Assembly (NCBI GenBank): GCA_024138015.1
Contig: JAMXBB010000002.1
Coordinates: forward strand, 12,281,941-12,345,940
DNA from: Lumnitzera littorea
Lineage: Eukaryota > Streptophyta > Magnoliopsida > Myrtales > Combretaceae
Reading direction: 5' to 3'
Length of the DNA stretch: 64,000 nucleotides
Shown: positions 48,771 to 59,538 of the stretch, piece by piece
How positions within the stretch are numbered: the first letter of the stretch is position 1
Layout: each line of letters begins with the position of its first letter
Notes under the pieces: generated by a model
Databases searched by the model: none
Seen by the model: the letters and a program-made list of their open reading frames with translations, nothing else
Told to the model about the DNA's origin: nothing
Translations under genes and position numbers: made by a program

Positions 48771-50975
48771 TGTAGGTACCTCTTTTTTCCTCCTTAATTA
48801 TTTATTTTATTATTTTGTAATTTTTAGAATAGGGTAAAAGGTCTTGATTTATGAAGCATAAAAAATAAAAAATTAGAAAACTACCAAAAAATAGAAAATT
48901 TACAAAAAAATCAGAAAAAGTAGAAAAAAAATAAAAAAATAGAAAATTTAGAAAGAATCACAAAAAATAGAAAAATTTGAAAAAAAAGCAACAACAGCAA
49001 AGGAATTTGGAAAATTAGAGAAAGGAAATTAGGATGTATGCTTTAGTTATTTTCATTTATTTTGTTATTAATAATAATAATAAATAAATAAATAAATAAA
49101 AGGGGAGGAATGTAGATTAGAGCAAGTTTAAACTTAGTCTGTATGACTTGGATCAGGGCCCAAGGCCCTTCAATCGAGAAAGCAGCACGTGACCATGCGT
49201 CTCTATCTTCTCCTCCATCTCGTCTGTGGTTTCTGCAATTAAAAAGAGAAAGAATTATAAAACAACGTGATCCCTTCCATCTTTGACCTAGCTAAGTTGA
49301 TTTTTTAAGCAAATCCTATCCAAGTAAATGTAGAAATTCGAAGAGCACTTGAGATATTTTACATCGGTACCCATAACTCGTCTAAATTCACTCATTAAAA
49401 TAATCGAAATTGGCTCTAAAAAGTGAAAAAAAAAAACTCAAAATCTGGCATCACAATTTATGGTCAATTTCTTCATTAATGAGCTTTCCAAGCTCATTCA
49501 AGTAAAGATTAATATAGATAGGGACTTGTAAACTTGTTTTCAACATAAAGCTCGATAAAAAACACTCCATACAAGTTTAAATATGAGCTTTTTCTCTCTA
49601 GCACGATTTCTTTCTCTCTCTACTGTAGCATCCTCTATGGCGGTTTTTGACGAAAACCACCACCACCATGAGCTCTAGCATCCTTGAAGTATGAAGACCC
49701 ACCCTCTCTTTCGGCTTTAACAACCACTATTGTAGTCACCCATATCTAACCACAACCACCCAACTCCGATTACTACCCAAATGGCCATCAGATACTGAGG
49801 CGTCGTCCTTAACCCCCTAAAGCTAATAAGAAATGCATGAAAAGCTTTTCTCCCCCTTGTTTTGGTGATCAGAGCTAGCTGAAGTGTCCCCTTGCTATCG
49901 CTGCTATGGAAGAGAGCTTGGGACCCGACCTGATCCGATCAAACTGACTAGAAAACTCGAATCTAAACCGCTTTGACTTGCATGTTCTTTTAGTCTGACC
50001 TTAGCTTGTTTTTTTTTTCATTTGTCTAGTATTTTATTATTATTATTATTATTATTGTAATTGAGATATGATTGTAACCCATAAGAAAAAACGGAAAAAG
50101 GAAAGAAAAGGAAAAACCAAAAAGAAGAAAAAAAAAAGGAAAAGAAGGAAAAAGTGAAAAAATAGAATAGCTTAAATTTATTTTTTATTTATTTTCTCGA
50201 TTAAGACTCAAATAAAAAAATAAAAAAAATCAACATAATAAAGAACAAAAATTAGATAAAATGAAATAAAATAAAGAAGAACAAGAGAATAGTTTGTGAC
50301 TTAGGAAAATTTATTTTCCTAAAAAATAAAATTAAATCAACTCTTTTTAAAAATTAAGACAACTTTAGAATTTCCAAAAATAAAACCTCAATTAAGACCT
50401 TTTAGAAAGTTTCCTTAATTAACATCAAATTGGATAAAAATGTAAACCCGACCTTTTCCTTTACTAAAATCAACAACTCGCTAATATTTTTGAAAAGAAT
50501 TACGTACGTTTGATCCCAAATAGCAGGTACGTAAGCACCTCGAGGGCAATGTAAAAAACAAAAAAACTTTTAATCTAATTCTTTAATTAGTGATTGAATT
50601 TTATTTTCTAAGGTAATTTTGAAAGGTGATTTCAATTTAAGAAATCAAATCTAAATTAGAAAAGTTCATGGTACCCATAAGGGTTTAAAAAATCTAACCC
50701 TTAGACTCGATCTTCTAGTTTTCTAAACCTTTTTTCTCAAAATCGGTTTCCTAAGTAAACTAGTGCTTAGGTTAAATTGATCCACCTAATCGATTCAACC
50801 TAATCCACTCTTTTTCCCGACTTTGATCGGATGGCGACTCCAAGTATTTTCAAAACACGTTTAAAAACCAAGTTTTCCTTAACTCATAGTCGAAGATTAG
50901 TATTAAATGGGTTATGGTTTAATATTAATCGGATTAAAAAAAATAATTAAAAACTGGGGAAAATTAAGGGCGACA
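48771..50975 (+). repeat. C 3' LTR (2205 bp)
   Basis: Starts TGTAGGTACCTC and ends AAAATTAAGGGCGACA, followed by the target duplication CCTAT (50976-50980) and D RT sequence. Aligns with 11680-13986. The TATA box is decayed here (AATATAGATAGGG near 49511-49523). A (TTA)n/(ATT)n run is at 50036-50056. Confidence 0.9.
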
Positions 50976-51770
50976 CCTATAGAGATTAGAGAGCTATTGA
51001 ATGAATACGTCGACCTATTTCCAAACAACCATCCTAGGACTCCCCTCTTTCAGAGGGATCGAGTACTGCATTGACTTGATACCTAAAACTGCCTTACTAA
51101 ACAAGCCTGCTTATAAAATAAATCCTGAGTAAGTCGCGAAGCTCTAAAGATAGGTCATTAAGTTGCTAGAGAAGGGATATGTGAGAGAAAGTCTCAGCTT
51201 CCTTATGTTAAAGAAAGATAATACTTGACATATGTGCGTAGATAATAGAGCTATAAACAAAATTATGATCAAGTATTGATACCTAATCCTAAGGTTGGAT
51301 GACATGCTTGACAAACTGAATGGAGCTAGAATCTTTGATAAGATTGACCTGAAGTTTGGCCATCATTAGATTCGGACGAGGTAAGGAGACAAATGGAAAA
51401 TTGTGTTTACGACTCGACATGGTCTTTATGAATATATGGTAATGCCTTTTGGCTTGTTGAATGCTCCAAGCAATTTCATGAGGTTGATGAATTATGTGCT
51501 AAGGAATTTGATCGAAAAGTGTGTCGTGGTTTACTTTGACGACTTCCTTATATATAGTGCCAATCTACCGAGCCATTTAGATCATCTTCGAGCCATATTT
51601 GATGTGCTTCGAGCTAAATGATTGTTTGGCAAACTGAAGAAGTGTTGTTTATGCCAGGAGGAAGTGGTTTTCCTAGGTTATATAAATGGTAGAAGAGGCC
51701 TACGAGTTGAAGATAAGAAAATCTAAGTAATTGTTGACTGGCCAACCTCAACTACTTATGTCAAAGGGAG
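50976..51770 (+). pseudogene. D reverse transcriptase
   Basis: Resumes D after C: PIEIRELLNEYVDLFPNN, then decayed finger and palm blocks (RLDDMLDKLNGARIFDKIDLKFG, about 51290-51355). The open frame 51403-51621 gives FTTRHGLYEYMVMPFGLLNAPSNFMRLMNYVLRN and CVVVYFDDFLIYSANLPSHLDHLRAIFDVLRAK, with catalytic YFDD. Followed by KLKKCCLCQEEVVFLGYI. Confidence 0.9.
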
Positions 51771-52300
51771 AAGTTTTAATGGACCGGCATCTTTCTACTA
51801 AAGATTTATTAAAGGATTCTATACCATTGTTGTACCCCTTACTGAGTTGATAAAGAAGAATGTTGACTTTAAGTGGGGAGAGAAAGAAGACAAAAGTCTT
51901 ATTGAGGTGAATGAGAGATTAACCTCTATAGTTATATTAGCCTTGCTTAACTTCGAGAAAATATTTGAGCTTCAGTGTAACACATTAAGTGTTAGCATAG
52001 ATGCTATCTTGATGTAAGGAGGTCGGCCTATTACTTATCATAGTGAAAAGCTATGGGGACTTTAGTTGAATTATTCTATGTATGACAAAGAACTCTTAGC
52101 ACTTATCTAAGCACTCTAAATGTGGCAACATTATCTACTATCGAGAAAGTTTATCATTTATACAGATCATTAAGACATCTCAGAAGTCAAACTAAGCTAT
52201 CAAAGAGACAAGCATGATCTGTTGAATCCTTAGAAGGATTCAATTTTATGATTAAGTACAAACAAAGTAAAACCAATGTGGTTGCCAATGCTTTGTTAAG
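51771..52300 (+). pseudogene. D RNase H
   Basis: RT connection and RNase H remnants: FYXRFIKGFYTIVVPLTELIKKNVDFKWGE (51790-51885), RLTSIVILALLNFEKIFELQCN, YDKELLALI-ALXMWQHYLLSRKFIIYTDH (about 52080-52170), then FMIKYKQSKTNVVANAL-RRH (52240-52305). Several stops. Confidence 0.85.
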
Positions 52301-53590
52301 GCGACATGTTCTTTTTACTAAACTGCATACTAGACTTTTGGGATTTGCGAGCATTAAAGAGCAATATCCTCAAGACTCCCATTTTGGTCTTATATTTGGA
52401 CGATGTGAGGAGGGAAGAATAATGGATGACTACCACATGGACGGTCGATATCTGTTTCGGGGAGGTAAGTTATCTGTGTCAACCTATTAATTGAGAGAGT
52501 TACTTATAAGAGAAGCTCATTCGGGTAGGCTTTTTGGACATTTTGGAGAGAGAAAAACTTATGAACTATTGAATGGAAGATTCTTTTGGCCTAGATGCAA
52601 CAAGATATGCATTGAATTGTTGAGAAGTATGCTAGTTGCAAAAGGGCTAAATGCTAAGTCGAATAAGGGAAAGCAATAGCTTTGCCTGTCCTGATTAGAC
52701 CTTAGATTAAGTTGAGTATGGACTTTGTTCTCAAATTACCACGAACTACCCGAGGTAAAGATTTTGTAATGGTCATCACAGACAGATTCAACAAAATAAC
52801 ACACTTTGTGCCATGCTCCAAAACGAACGATGCTTCGGTTATTGCTTTTCTGTTTTTGCAGGAGATTGTTTATTTACACGACATGTTGAGAAGTGTGGTG
52901 TCAGATCGGGACCCAAAGTTTCTGAGCCATTTTTGGAGGAATCTTTGACGTTGATGGGGACTGAACTACTCTTCATCACTTCTTGTCACCCCCAAATCAA
53001 TGACCATATAGAGGTTGTTAACTATACTTTAGGTTTACTACTCTGAACTATGGTGGGGAAGAACTTAGCTGATTAGGATGTTTATTTGCCCGTGGTAGAA
53101 TTTGCTTACAATCAAACAGTACATAGCACCACCAAATAAACAACTTATGGAGTTATCTATGGCTTCAACCTAGAGTTACCCCTTTATCATACTCCAACAC
53201 CCACGCCTAAGCAAGAAGACCCCGAGGCCAAAGCCTGAACATAGTCTTTTCAACAAATCTATCAGAAGGTTGCTAGACAAATTGATCAAGCTACCAAGAA
53301 GTTGAAGGAGAAGGGTAAAGGAAGGAAGACAATATAGTTTCAACCTGATGATTTAGTATAATTACACTTGAGCAAGGAAATTTTTCTGAACCAGAGAAAA
53401 AGTAAGTTATCTACTTGAGCCGAAGGTCCTTTCAGAACACTCTAAAAGATAAATGGCAACGCTTACCAACTGGAATTACTTGAAGACTACGGAGTTTCTA
53501 ATTCTTTCAACATTGTTGACCTTGGCCCTTATCGACTTGAAGGGGAACTAAATGAAGACTAGCTAATTTGATCTCAAATCTAAATCAACA
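52301..53590 (+). pseudogene. D integrase
   Basis: Zinc-finger part: REAHSGRLFGHFGERKTYELL and FFWPR (52507-52590). Core: MDFVLKLPRTTRGKDFVMVITDRFNKITHFVPCSKTNDAS (52712-52830), EIVYLHDMLRSVVSDRDPKFLSHFWRNL (both catalytic Asp regions), then a frameshift into LMGTELLFITSCHPQINDHIEVVN (52954-53030). Later YNQTVHSTT, the GPFRT-KINGNAYQLEL and YGVSNSFNIVDLGPYRLEGE blocks close to 53560. The acidic end and the LTR-encoded tail follow. Confidence 0.88.
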
Positions 53591-53599
53591 TGGAGGGGG
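53587..53599 (+). promoter_or_regulatory. D polypurine tract
   Basis: AACATGGAGGGGG directly precedes the 3' LTR (TGATATG at 53600). It is the expected plus-strand primer site, overlapping the end of the integrase frame. Confidence 0.82.
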
Positions 53600-54505
53600 T
53601 GATATGAATCGAGCAACTAAGCCTCTGACATGAGCTCGAACCTGAGCTTAAAGCCTTAAAGGACTGACAAAACGGATTCTCTAGTCCCAACCAACAAACA
53701 AAAGAAGCCGAACTAATCCTAGTTGCCAATCAAGGTGCTAAGCCGAACAACTTCCTTTCTATGAGTTATAGTATGCTGGCCTGAGTCATACGCTGCTAAC
53801 AACTTGGCTAACTCTATTGTTTGCTTTGCTATACCTATGTTGACCACTTATACAACAATACATATGCCGAGCACCCTTGAGTGCATTTGAGCTAACATTA
53901 CCTCAGAAGAATCTTCGAATCTGCTCAACATCTCAGCTCGGCAACAATCAGATCAACCGTATGATTTTATTTGTTTTTACTAGAAGCACCAATACTGTTT
54001 GCCAACCACGTATCCAAATGACTACGTGATGAAATCTATTGCACCAATCATTTGTTTTATTGATATTTCATTTATTCCCTTTTACATTCCTTATATTTTG
54101 CTTCTTTTAGGACATACCCTTTTTGGCTTATTCGCTTTTGGCAAGTTGCCTTAGAATATCAAATATAAATACTCTTGTACAGTGTAGCTACAACAGAAAT
54201 TTGATATCAAATATAATACATTGTCCCTTTTGTGAGCATCATTTTCTTGCTTAATCTCACTCTTATCCTAACCCTTAAGTAAGACTAGGTGGTGAGCACC
54301 CTCATCGAGCTAGCTTGTATGCCATATCGAGCTGATTTGTAAGTCCTAAATAGTTCCTTGGTGTGTCATATCCTTGGAGCTAATCGTGAGTTTTGCTTCT
54401 TTATTTTCTGTTATGTGCATTTCCATCCTTGTTTTCAATCTTTTGGCAAGCTTTGACCTACCCCCAATACAATTGACCTTGTTTACTCTTGGTATAGCCA
54501 TATCA
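53600..54505 (+). repeat. D 3' LTR (906 bp)
   Basis: Starts TGATATGAATC and ends GCCATATCA, then GGTGG (target duplication). TATA box TATAAAT at 54164-54170. The D integrase frame continues in with DMNRATKPLT-stop-ART-stop-A, the decayed counterpart of the tail in the A-type LTRs. Confidence 0.92.
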
Positions 54506-54510
54506 GGTGG

Positions 54511-54795
54511 CCTTATCCATAGCCACTACAAGAATTAATTACTAAGGTTTGCTAAGTATCCAGACCATACAAATGCTTTTATCATTGAACGATGGGGTAT
54601 GACCGTTAGGGTGGAGGTCTTCCACCATACTAACATTATCTATATAACATGCAGACCTCCTTACGACCTTTAAAGAAGCATTAGTCTTGCATGTTAGGAG
54701 AAATAAATGCTTATTCAGAATTTTTTGCATGCCTCAATTGTAATATTGTCTAAAAATCTATTTTTATTCTTTTTAGTTTCCTCTTAGACCATGTG
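54511..54795 (+). other. Unassigned 285-bp segment, right flank of D
   Basis: No LTR ends or known domain. A plus frame runs into it from 8590-8634 across the restored D target with one stop, then stays open to about 54673. It contains a 9-bp inverted repeat (GGAGGTCT near 54624 and AGACCTCC near 54654). Could be an older element or host sequence. Confidence 0.45.
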
Positions 54796-55723
54796 TGATA
54801 AGAATCAACTTCCTCAACTAGTCACGCACAATTGAGCTAGAAGACTCTAAGGACTCACGCAGAGAATATTAGCTCGAAGCCCCATCCAAGATAAGAATTT
54901 CTATCTCGACCTTCATGTTTTACTCTATTGTTGACTTGAATATCGAGCTCTCACCTGCACCAGTATAATTCTTAAAGCTACCAAGCAGATGTGCCAACTT
55001 GCTAAGCATACAGGCTGATTTGTCAAGCAACAGTGCTATGATATAGATAACATTTGAGCATACCAGCCTCAAATGATTATCTGAGCCGATCTCCCTAGCC
55101 AACCGCTAGCACACGATCCCAGTCCAAGCTGAAAACTCTCTAGTGATTGATTGACTAAGCTTCAACCCAATCCAAATCAAGTTGACTTCAACTATGGACT
55201 CTCTTTTCTTCATTTTGTTTGAATTTTACTATATTTCAGAGCGTCGGCCACCATGTGAAAAGTGTCACTAGCGCAATATTCCAAATCAATTCTTTACTTT
55301 TCCATACAAAATATTATATCTCTTTTACCACTTTTAGTATATTTCATGTATTTCAATTGTAAATTACCCTTTTGTCTTTTCATACGTGCTTATAACCCTA
55401 ATGTATTCGATATATAAACCCCATTCATTTTGTACGCAGCAATCACTCTCATTATTAGAATTAATATAAGTTTCTTTTTGTGAGCAATCGTAGTGTTCTT
55501 ATTATTCCTTCAACTCTTATCTATTGCCTTTAGTAAAGAGTAGTAGCAAGTAACCCTATAGTTCGAACCAGTGAGTCATATCTGGCGGATTGTAGACTAA
55601 GTAGGATCGATCGGTGCATTACATCTAGTTGATAGATGCCCGGACTTTGCTAGTTTTCTTTATTTTCTTTTGGTTCTCTTTGTTGTGGTGCTCCTTTACA
55701 TGTCCGACCCTAAAGACACATTA
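54796..55723 (+). repeat. E 5' LTR (about 928 bp)
   Basis: Starts TGATAAGAATCAAC, like the D LTR. The right end is inferred at ...CACATTA (ATCA decayed) from alignment with D (shared GGTGCATTACATC...TTTGC...TTTATTTT block near 55611-55670). A TATA-like TATATAAACC lies at about 55410-55420. The first codons show the decayed integrase tail (ARRL). Confidence 0.78.
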
Positions 55724-55730
55724 GGTTTAC

Positions 55731-55742
55731 TAATATCAGAGC
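55731..55742 (+). promoter_or_regulatory. E primer binding site (initiator Met tRNA)
   Basis: TAATATCAGAGC matches TGGTATCAGAGC except that GG has become AA. Confidence 0.8.
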
Positions 55743-56134
55743 ACGGCTTCAAGAGGAAGTGTATAAAGTTGCAGTAACATTTTGTTCATGCTTACTGTTA
55801 GTGGCTACTGTGTTTCTTTCACAGCTGCTTCAATGCGTTCATTTGAAGTAAGTTATGAAGTTTTGAGCTGTGTGGTGGAAGTTTGTGCATTGGTAAATGC
55901 AATTTCTATTGTTACTCCGTTTTTCATTGAAAAAATAGAGCAAGTCATTTTTGTTATGTTCGAGTAATTGTTGGGTGTTGAAGTTGTTGTGTTAGTAAGA
56001 TTCTAGATAGTGATTAGAAGCATTTGTTGTGTATCGTATTGTTATTCTGCTAAGAAAGTGTTACATCATGTTGGACTTTAGCATTTAAGATATTATTAGT
56101 GACCAGAGTAGTGGCGTTCAACCTAGTTGTGGTC
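55743..56134 (+). other. E leader and start of internal region
   Basis: About 390 bp up to the hAT target duplication. GT-rich like the D leader (9549-9852). The 61-codon frame at 55782-55967 has no recognisable domain. Confidence 0.5.
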
Positions 56135-56152
56135 ATAATGGTTAGGGTTGAG

Positions 56153-57786
56153 CAAAAAAATCATGAACTATTAACCAAACCTAACCGAAAATTTGGTTTC
56201 TTTACATGCAATTTAGTTATCGGTTTGGTTTAGTATTGATGTATTGGTTCGCTATTTGGTTCAGTGTAGCGAACCATACCAAATTGATTTTAGTTAAAAA
56301 GAAAAAAAAAACTTAGTCCACAAGCCCCTGACTTATTGTTACTAATACCAACTTTAAATTTTTACTTTTAACTGTAAAAAACACTTTTATCTTCTCAAAC
56401 CCTAACCCATCCCATCGTGCTGCCTCATTTGTCTTCCTATGCTCTCTCTATTCTTCAAAACAAAAAACACACAACATAACCACAACTCCATAAGGACCAA
56501 GGTGAAGTGATTCCAATCTATTCTCTAAGAACATTATCAGGTTTTACTTCTCACTCTCGGATCTATTCTCGTCCATCTCATCATTTCTCTTCTGATTTGG
56601 ATCAAAACTAACTGTCAAATGTTTCATAATTTTTTTATATGCATTTTAAGTTTTTCAGGTTTATTTATCAGTTGTCAAAGTCAAAGAGGGTGTTGGTGAT
56701 TCTGATTTAAGTAAGTGGTGTTCAATTTTGTTTGCTGTGCTGTGTACTTCCCTTTTGATATTCAAGATAGCCTTTTTACTTCCACTTTCTAGAACTTCCA
56801 TATTTAAGATAGCCATTCCATATTTGTTTGATGGTGATTTTTAATTTATTTTTGGAGTTTTGGGTTTATTGATTAAGATTGCGAATAGAACCATTTGATG
56901 TTGATTTCTTGATTTCTATTTATTTTTGGAGTTTTGGGTTTATTGGCTGAAGAGAGTGTTTCATGATGAATCTATTGGGGACACCAATCTCTTGGGCAGC
57001 GTTTGGAGTTGGGAGCATAGGGTTGATATGTGATGTGTCTTCGCTTTTCTCAAATTCTAGTTTCTTGTGTGTAATTATGAACCAATGTGTGGGATGTGAA
57101 GTTCTATGTTATTTATAACCCATAGGTGCGCCAACAAATTTGTTTGTTAGTAGTAATGGTTTGCTTTTAGAAATGAATTGCCAAATTTTCCCGTGAGAGA
57201 AGATGTAAATGTTGTAAAGGCAGGCAATTTTGTTTTCTTCCTCTTTGAGCCAATAAGTATGAACAAGTTAAACTGGTAAAATGTCTTAAATTGTGTAACT
57301 ATGCATATTTATTCATTTGATCCATTAGTTTCTCAAGCTTTGTTGAGGCCCTCGACTAGTCCTCTCAGAAGCATCAATCCTTCTCACCTTCTTGGAATTG
57401 TTTTTTCTTATTACCTATCAAATTATGATGCATTGAACTTACCATGAACAATAATAGTGTAAAGCTATCATTTTTGTGTAACATTTAAGTGAGATATGTT
57501 TCTTACAGATTAAAGTCTGTTTAGCTCCATAAGATTTAGGTGATTGACAATTTATCAAAGAAATACATTATATAATCCTTATTCGAGTGGTCTTGGCAAA
57601 AATCAGAATTGCAACATTTGGATTTTAGATGGTTATTGAATATTAGGTAAACTATGGTCATATAAGGCCTATTATGGTTGAATATTTGAATGAAGTGCTA
57701 TTATAATCTATGTACTGCGCATGGAGGGTAGCAGTTCAATTTATTTCTCATGGATATGATGTGAAATTGAAGATCCTGTATAACAG
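56153..57786 (+). other. hAT 5' subterminal and untranslated region
   Basis: No coding seen. A C/T-rich stretch around 56390-56600 may be the transposase leader exon, and 56640-57780 looks intron-like (T-rich). The transposase coding starts only at 59539, right after an acceptor-like TTTATTTTAG, so a 5' UTR intron is plausible. Confidence 0.45.
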
Positions 57787-58601
57787 TTATGCGTCCCCAA
57801 GGTCAGACATACGAAGATACACCACAATGAAGCGAACTGGAAAGAAAAAAAGAAAAGCTAGCAAAGTTCAAGGAGTTACCGAATGAATATGACACACTAC
57901 TCGATCTTACTCGGCCAACAATCTGTCGGATATGATACACCAGTTCGAATTAAAGGGTTACTCGCCATTACTCCTTACTAAGAGGAATAGATAAGAGTTG
58001 AATGATAATAAAACACTAAGGTTTGCTTAAGGTGAATAATTCTATATTGAAGGTTGAATGATTCTCGTTCACTAAGGTTGCTTTACATGTGTGAAAAGAC
58101 AAAAAGGTATTCTATACTAGGTTACATAAGACATACTAAAAGGGGTAAAAGAGACAAAGAATATTCAATACGAAAAAAAAAGAATCATTCTAGAACATTG
58201 TGTTAAAAGATACGTATCGCTTGGTGGCTAGACATTAAAGATATGATACAACATAGGTGGAAGCAGGAATGTGTTACAGTTAGGGGCTAACCTAATCTAG
58301 ATCAAGTCAAGAGCTAATCAATCGGGTTAGGAAATCAACTAAATTGGAGTTAGCCACCAGTAGTCGATTGGGGAGCTCGGCTTAACTAGCCTTTCTTAGG
58401 TTACCTTCTAGGTTAAGACTTCATAGTTGGGCAAGAGTATATTGGATACACGTGAAGATCTGACAAACAATTCAGCTAGAGGTTGAGGCAGGGTAAGAAT
58501 CCCTATCTTGCCTATGGATTAGAGTTAGTATTTTCCATACGAGCCTTTGAAGTCCTTGAGCTCGACTTCCTGTAATCAGCCTAGAAGGTTGATTCCTATC
58601 A
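57787..58601 (-). mobile_element. Solo LTR F (815 bp), chromovirus A-like, inside hAT
   Basis: On the minus strand it begins TGATAGGAATCAACC like the A LTRs and ends CGCATAA (decayed). Flanking pentamers are AACAG (57782-57786) and AATAG (58602-58606), 4 of 5 matching. Its first codons read without a stop: DRNQPSRLITGSRAQGLQRL, matching the LTR-encoded integrase tail of A2. It is the best preserved copy of that tail. The left boundary is less certain than the right. Confidence 0.78.
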
Positions 58602-59538
58602 AATAGAAAACTTAAACATTAATAATAAGTGGGTTTGGTTCTACCGAGGCTTTAAGTGTATTGCAAGTGTAGTCCCATGACAATTATCTTTCAATAGATT
58701 TATGATGAAGCTTAGATTTAGTTGAGAAATTCAAGTTTGAGAAAAATATTGAATATAGGATGATTAAAAATCTTAAGAAATTGTTCCCCTACCAAAGTTA
58801 GCAGTTATGGCTATCTATACAACATAATGATTTTTTATTAATTTTTACACTGTAAATTGAACTTAGCTGGCACAAGAATTTTATTAAGTGGTGCATGTGC
58901 CAAAATTCTAAGTTTAGTCATTATCCAAATGTTCTTTAGATGGTAGGGTGCTGGGTCGTGTTGAACACTTTACAAAAGAAGGAATTTATTCAATCCTTAT
59001 TATTCAAAAACAAAAGAAGGAACTATTCAATTTTTCATTTATTTTGTTAGTTGTTGATGTATTAATTAAAAAAAAAAGGGGGTTTTGATGTTAATTGTGG
59101 TTTGCATATGAATTTTTAAGGTTGGTTCTTCTATGAAATTTAGTGATCATGCTAAAATGTTTTTTTTTTTTTTTTTTTGCTAACAAGCTAAGGTAAACCT
59201 TTTTTTTTTTTTGGTAAAGCGAGATATATTTCATTCAAAATTTGTACATGAGGTAGATATTGTTGTTTCAATTTGCATTATCTATCATGCATCATGCACA
59301 TTTTTTTTTTTATTTTACCTTTCTTTTTTATTTAATAAACCATAATTTGGATGCCATAAAATTGTATTCGTAATCATGATGTTTCTACTTGTTTAGCGAC
59401 TAAAGAAATGAAATTATAAACTTTTTTTAGTTTCACCTTATAAAGACCAGCTCTAATTTCCCATATGGTATAGCAGGGGAATACTTTCCAGTATTAGAAG
59501 ACATTATTTATTTATTTATTTCACATTATTTATTTTAG
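58602..59538 (+). other. hAT 5' region, second part
   Basis: Non-coding, T-rich, ending in the acceptor-like TTATTTTAG at about 59530-59539. Includes homopolymer runs at 59160-59178 and 59201-59212. Confidence 0.45.
59200..59256 (-). mobile_element. Possible truncated LINE 3' tail
   Basis: The minus strand reads ...GTACAAATTTTGAATGAAATATATCTCGC-TTTACC followed by a run of 12 A. Plant L1 LINEs commonly end in an AATAAA/AATGAAAT...TTTACC plus poly-A sequence. Very short, and no clear target duplication was found. Confidence 0.3.

Larger units (their letters stand above)
11680..50975 (+). mobile_element. Element C, Ogre/Tat-type Ty3/gypsy retrotransposon with six nested insertions
   Basis: 5' LTR 11680-13986, 3' LTR 48771-50975, target duplication CCTAC/CCTAT (11675-11679, 50976-50980) inside D. 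Domain order: ORF1, gag, protease, RT, RNase H, second RNase H, integrase, long 3' UTR with tandem repeats. An extra ORF before gag, a second RNase H after the first, and a repeat-bearing 3' UTR are known hallmarks of the Tat/Ogre lineage. After removing S1, S2, A2, S4, S5 and K, about 15.2 kb remains, a size typical of Ogre-like elements. The frames rejoin across each insertion. All ORFs are disabled. Confidence 0.9.
8635..54505 (+). mobile_element. Chromovirus D, full-length, split by element C
   Basis: Both LTRs (8635-9533, 53600-54505), the PBS, gag, protease, RT, RNase H, integrase and polypurine tract are present in plus orientation. The target duplication is GGTGA/GGTGG (8630-8634, 54506-54510). 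Element C (11680-50975) sits between protease and RT, and without it D is about 6.6 kb. D is related to A1/A2/E: same TGAT...ATCA ends, same TCT spacer and Met PBS, similar protease and integrase. All ORFs are heavily broken. It is one of the oldest layers of the nest. Confidence 0.92.

Noticed and set aside
54624..54662. Inverted repeat GGAGGTCT/AGACCTCC
   Set aside because: Eight-base arms with a loop of about 30 bases are expected by chance; no sign of a hairpin RNA or MITE ends.
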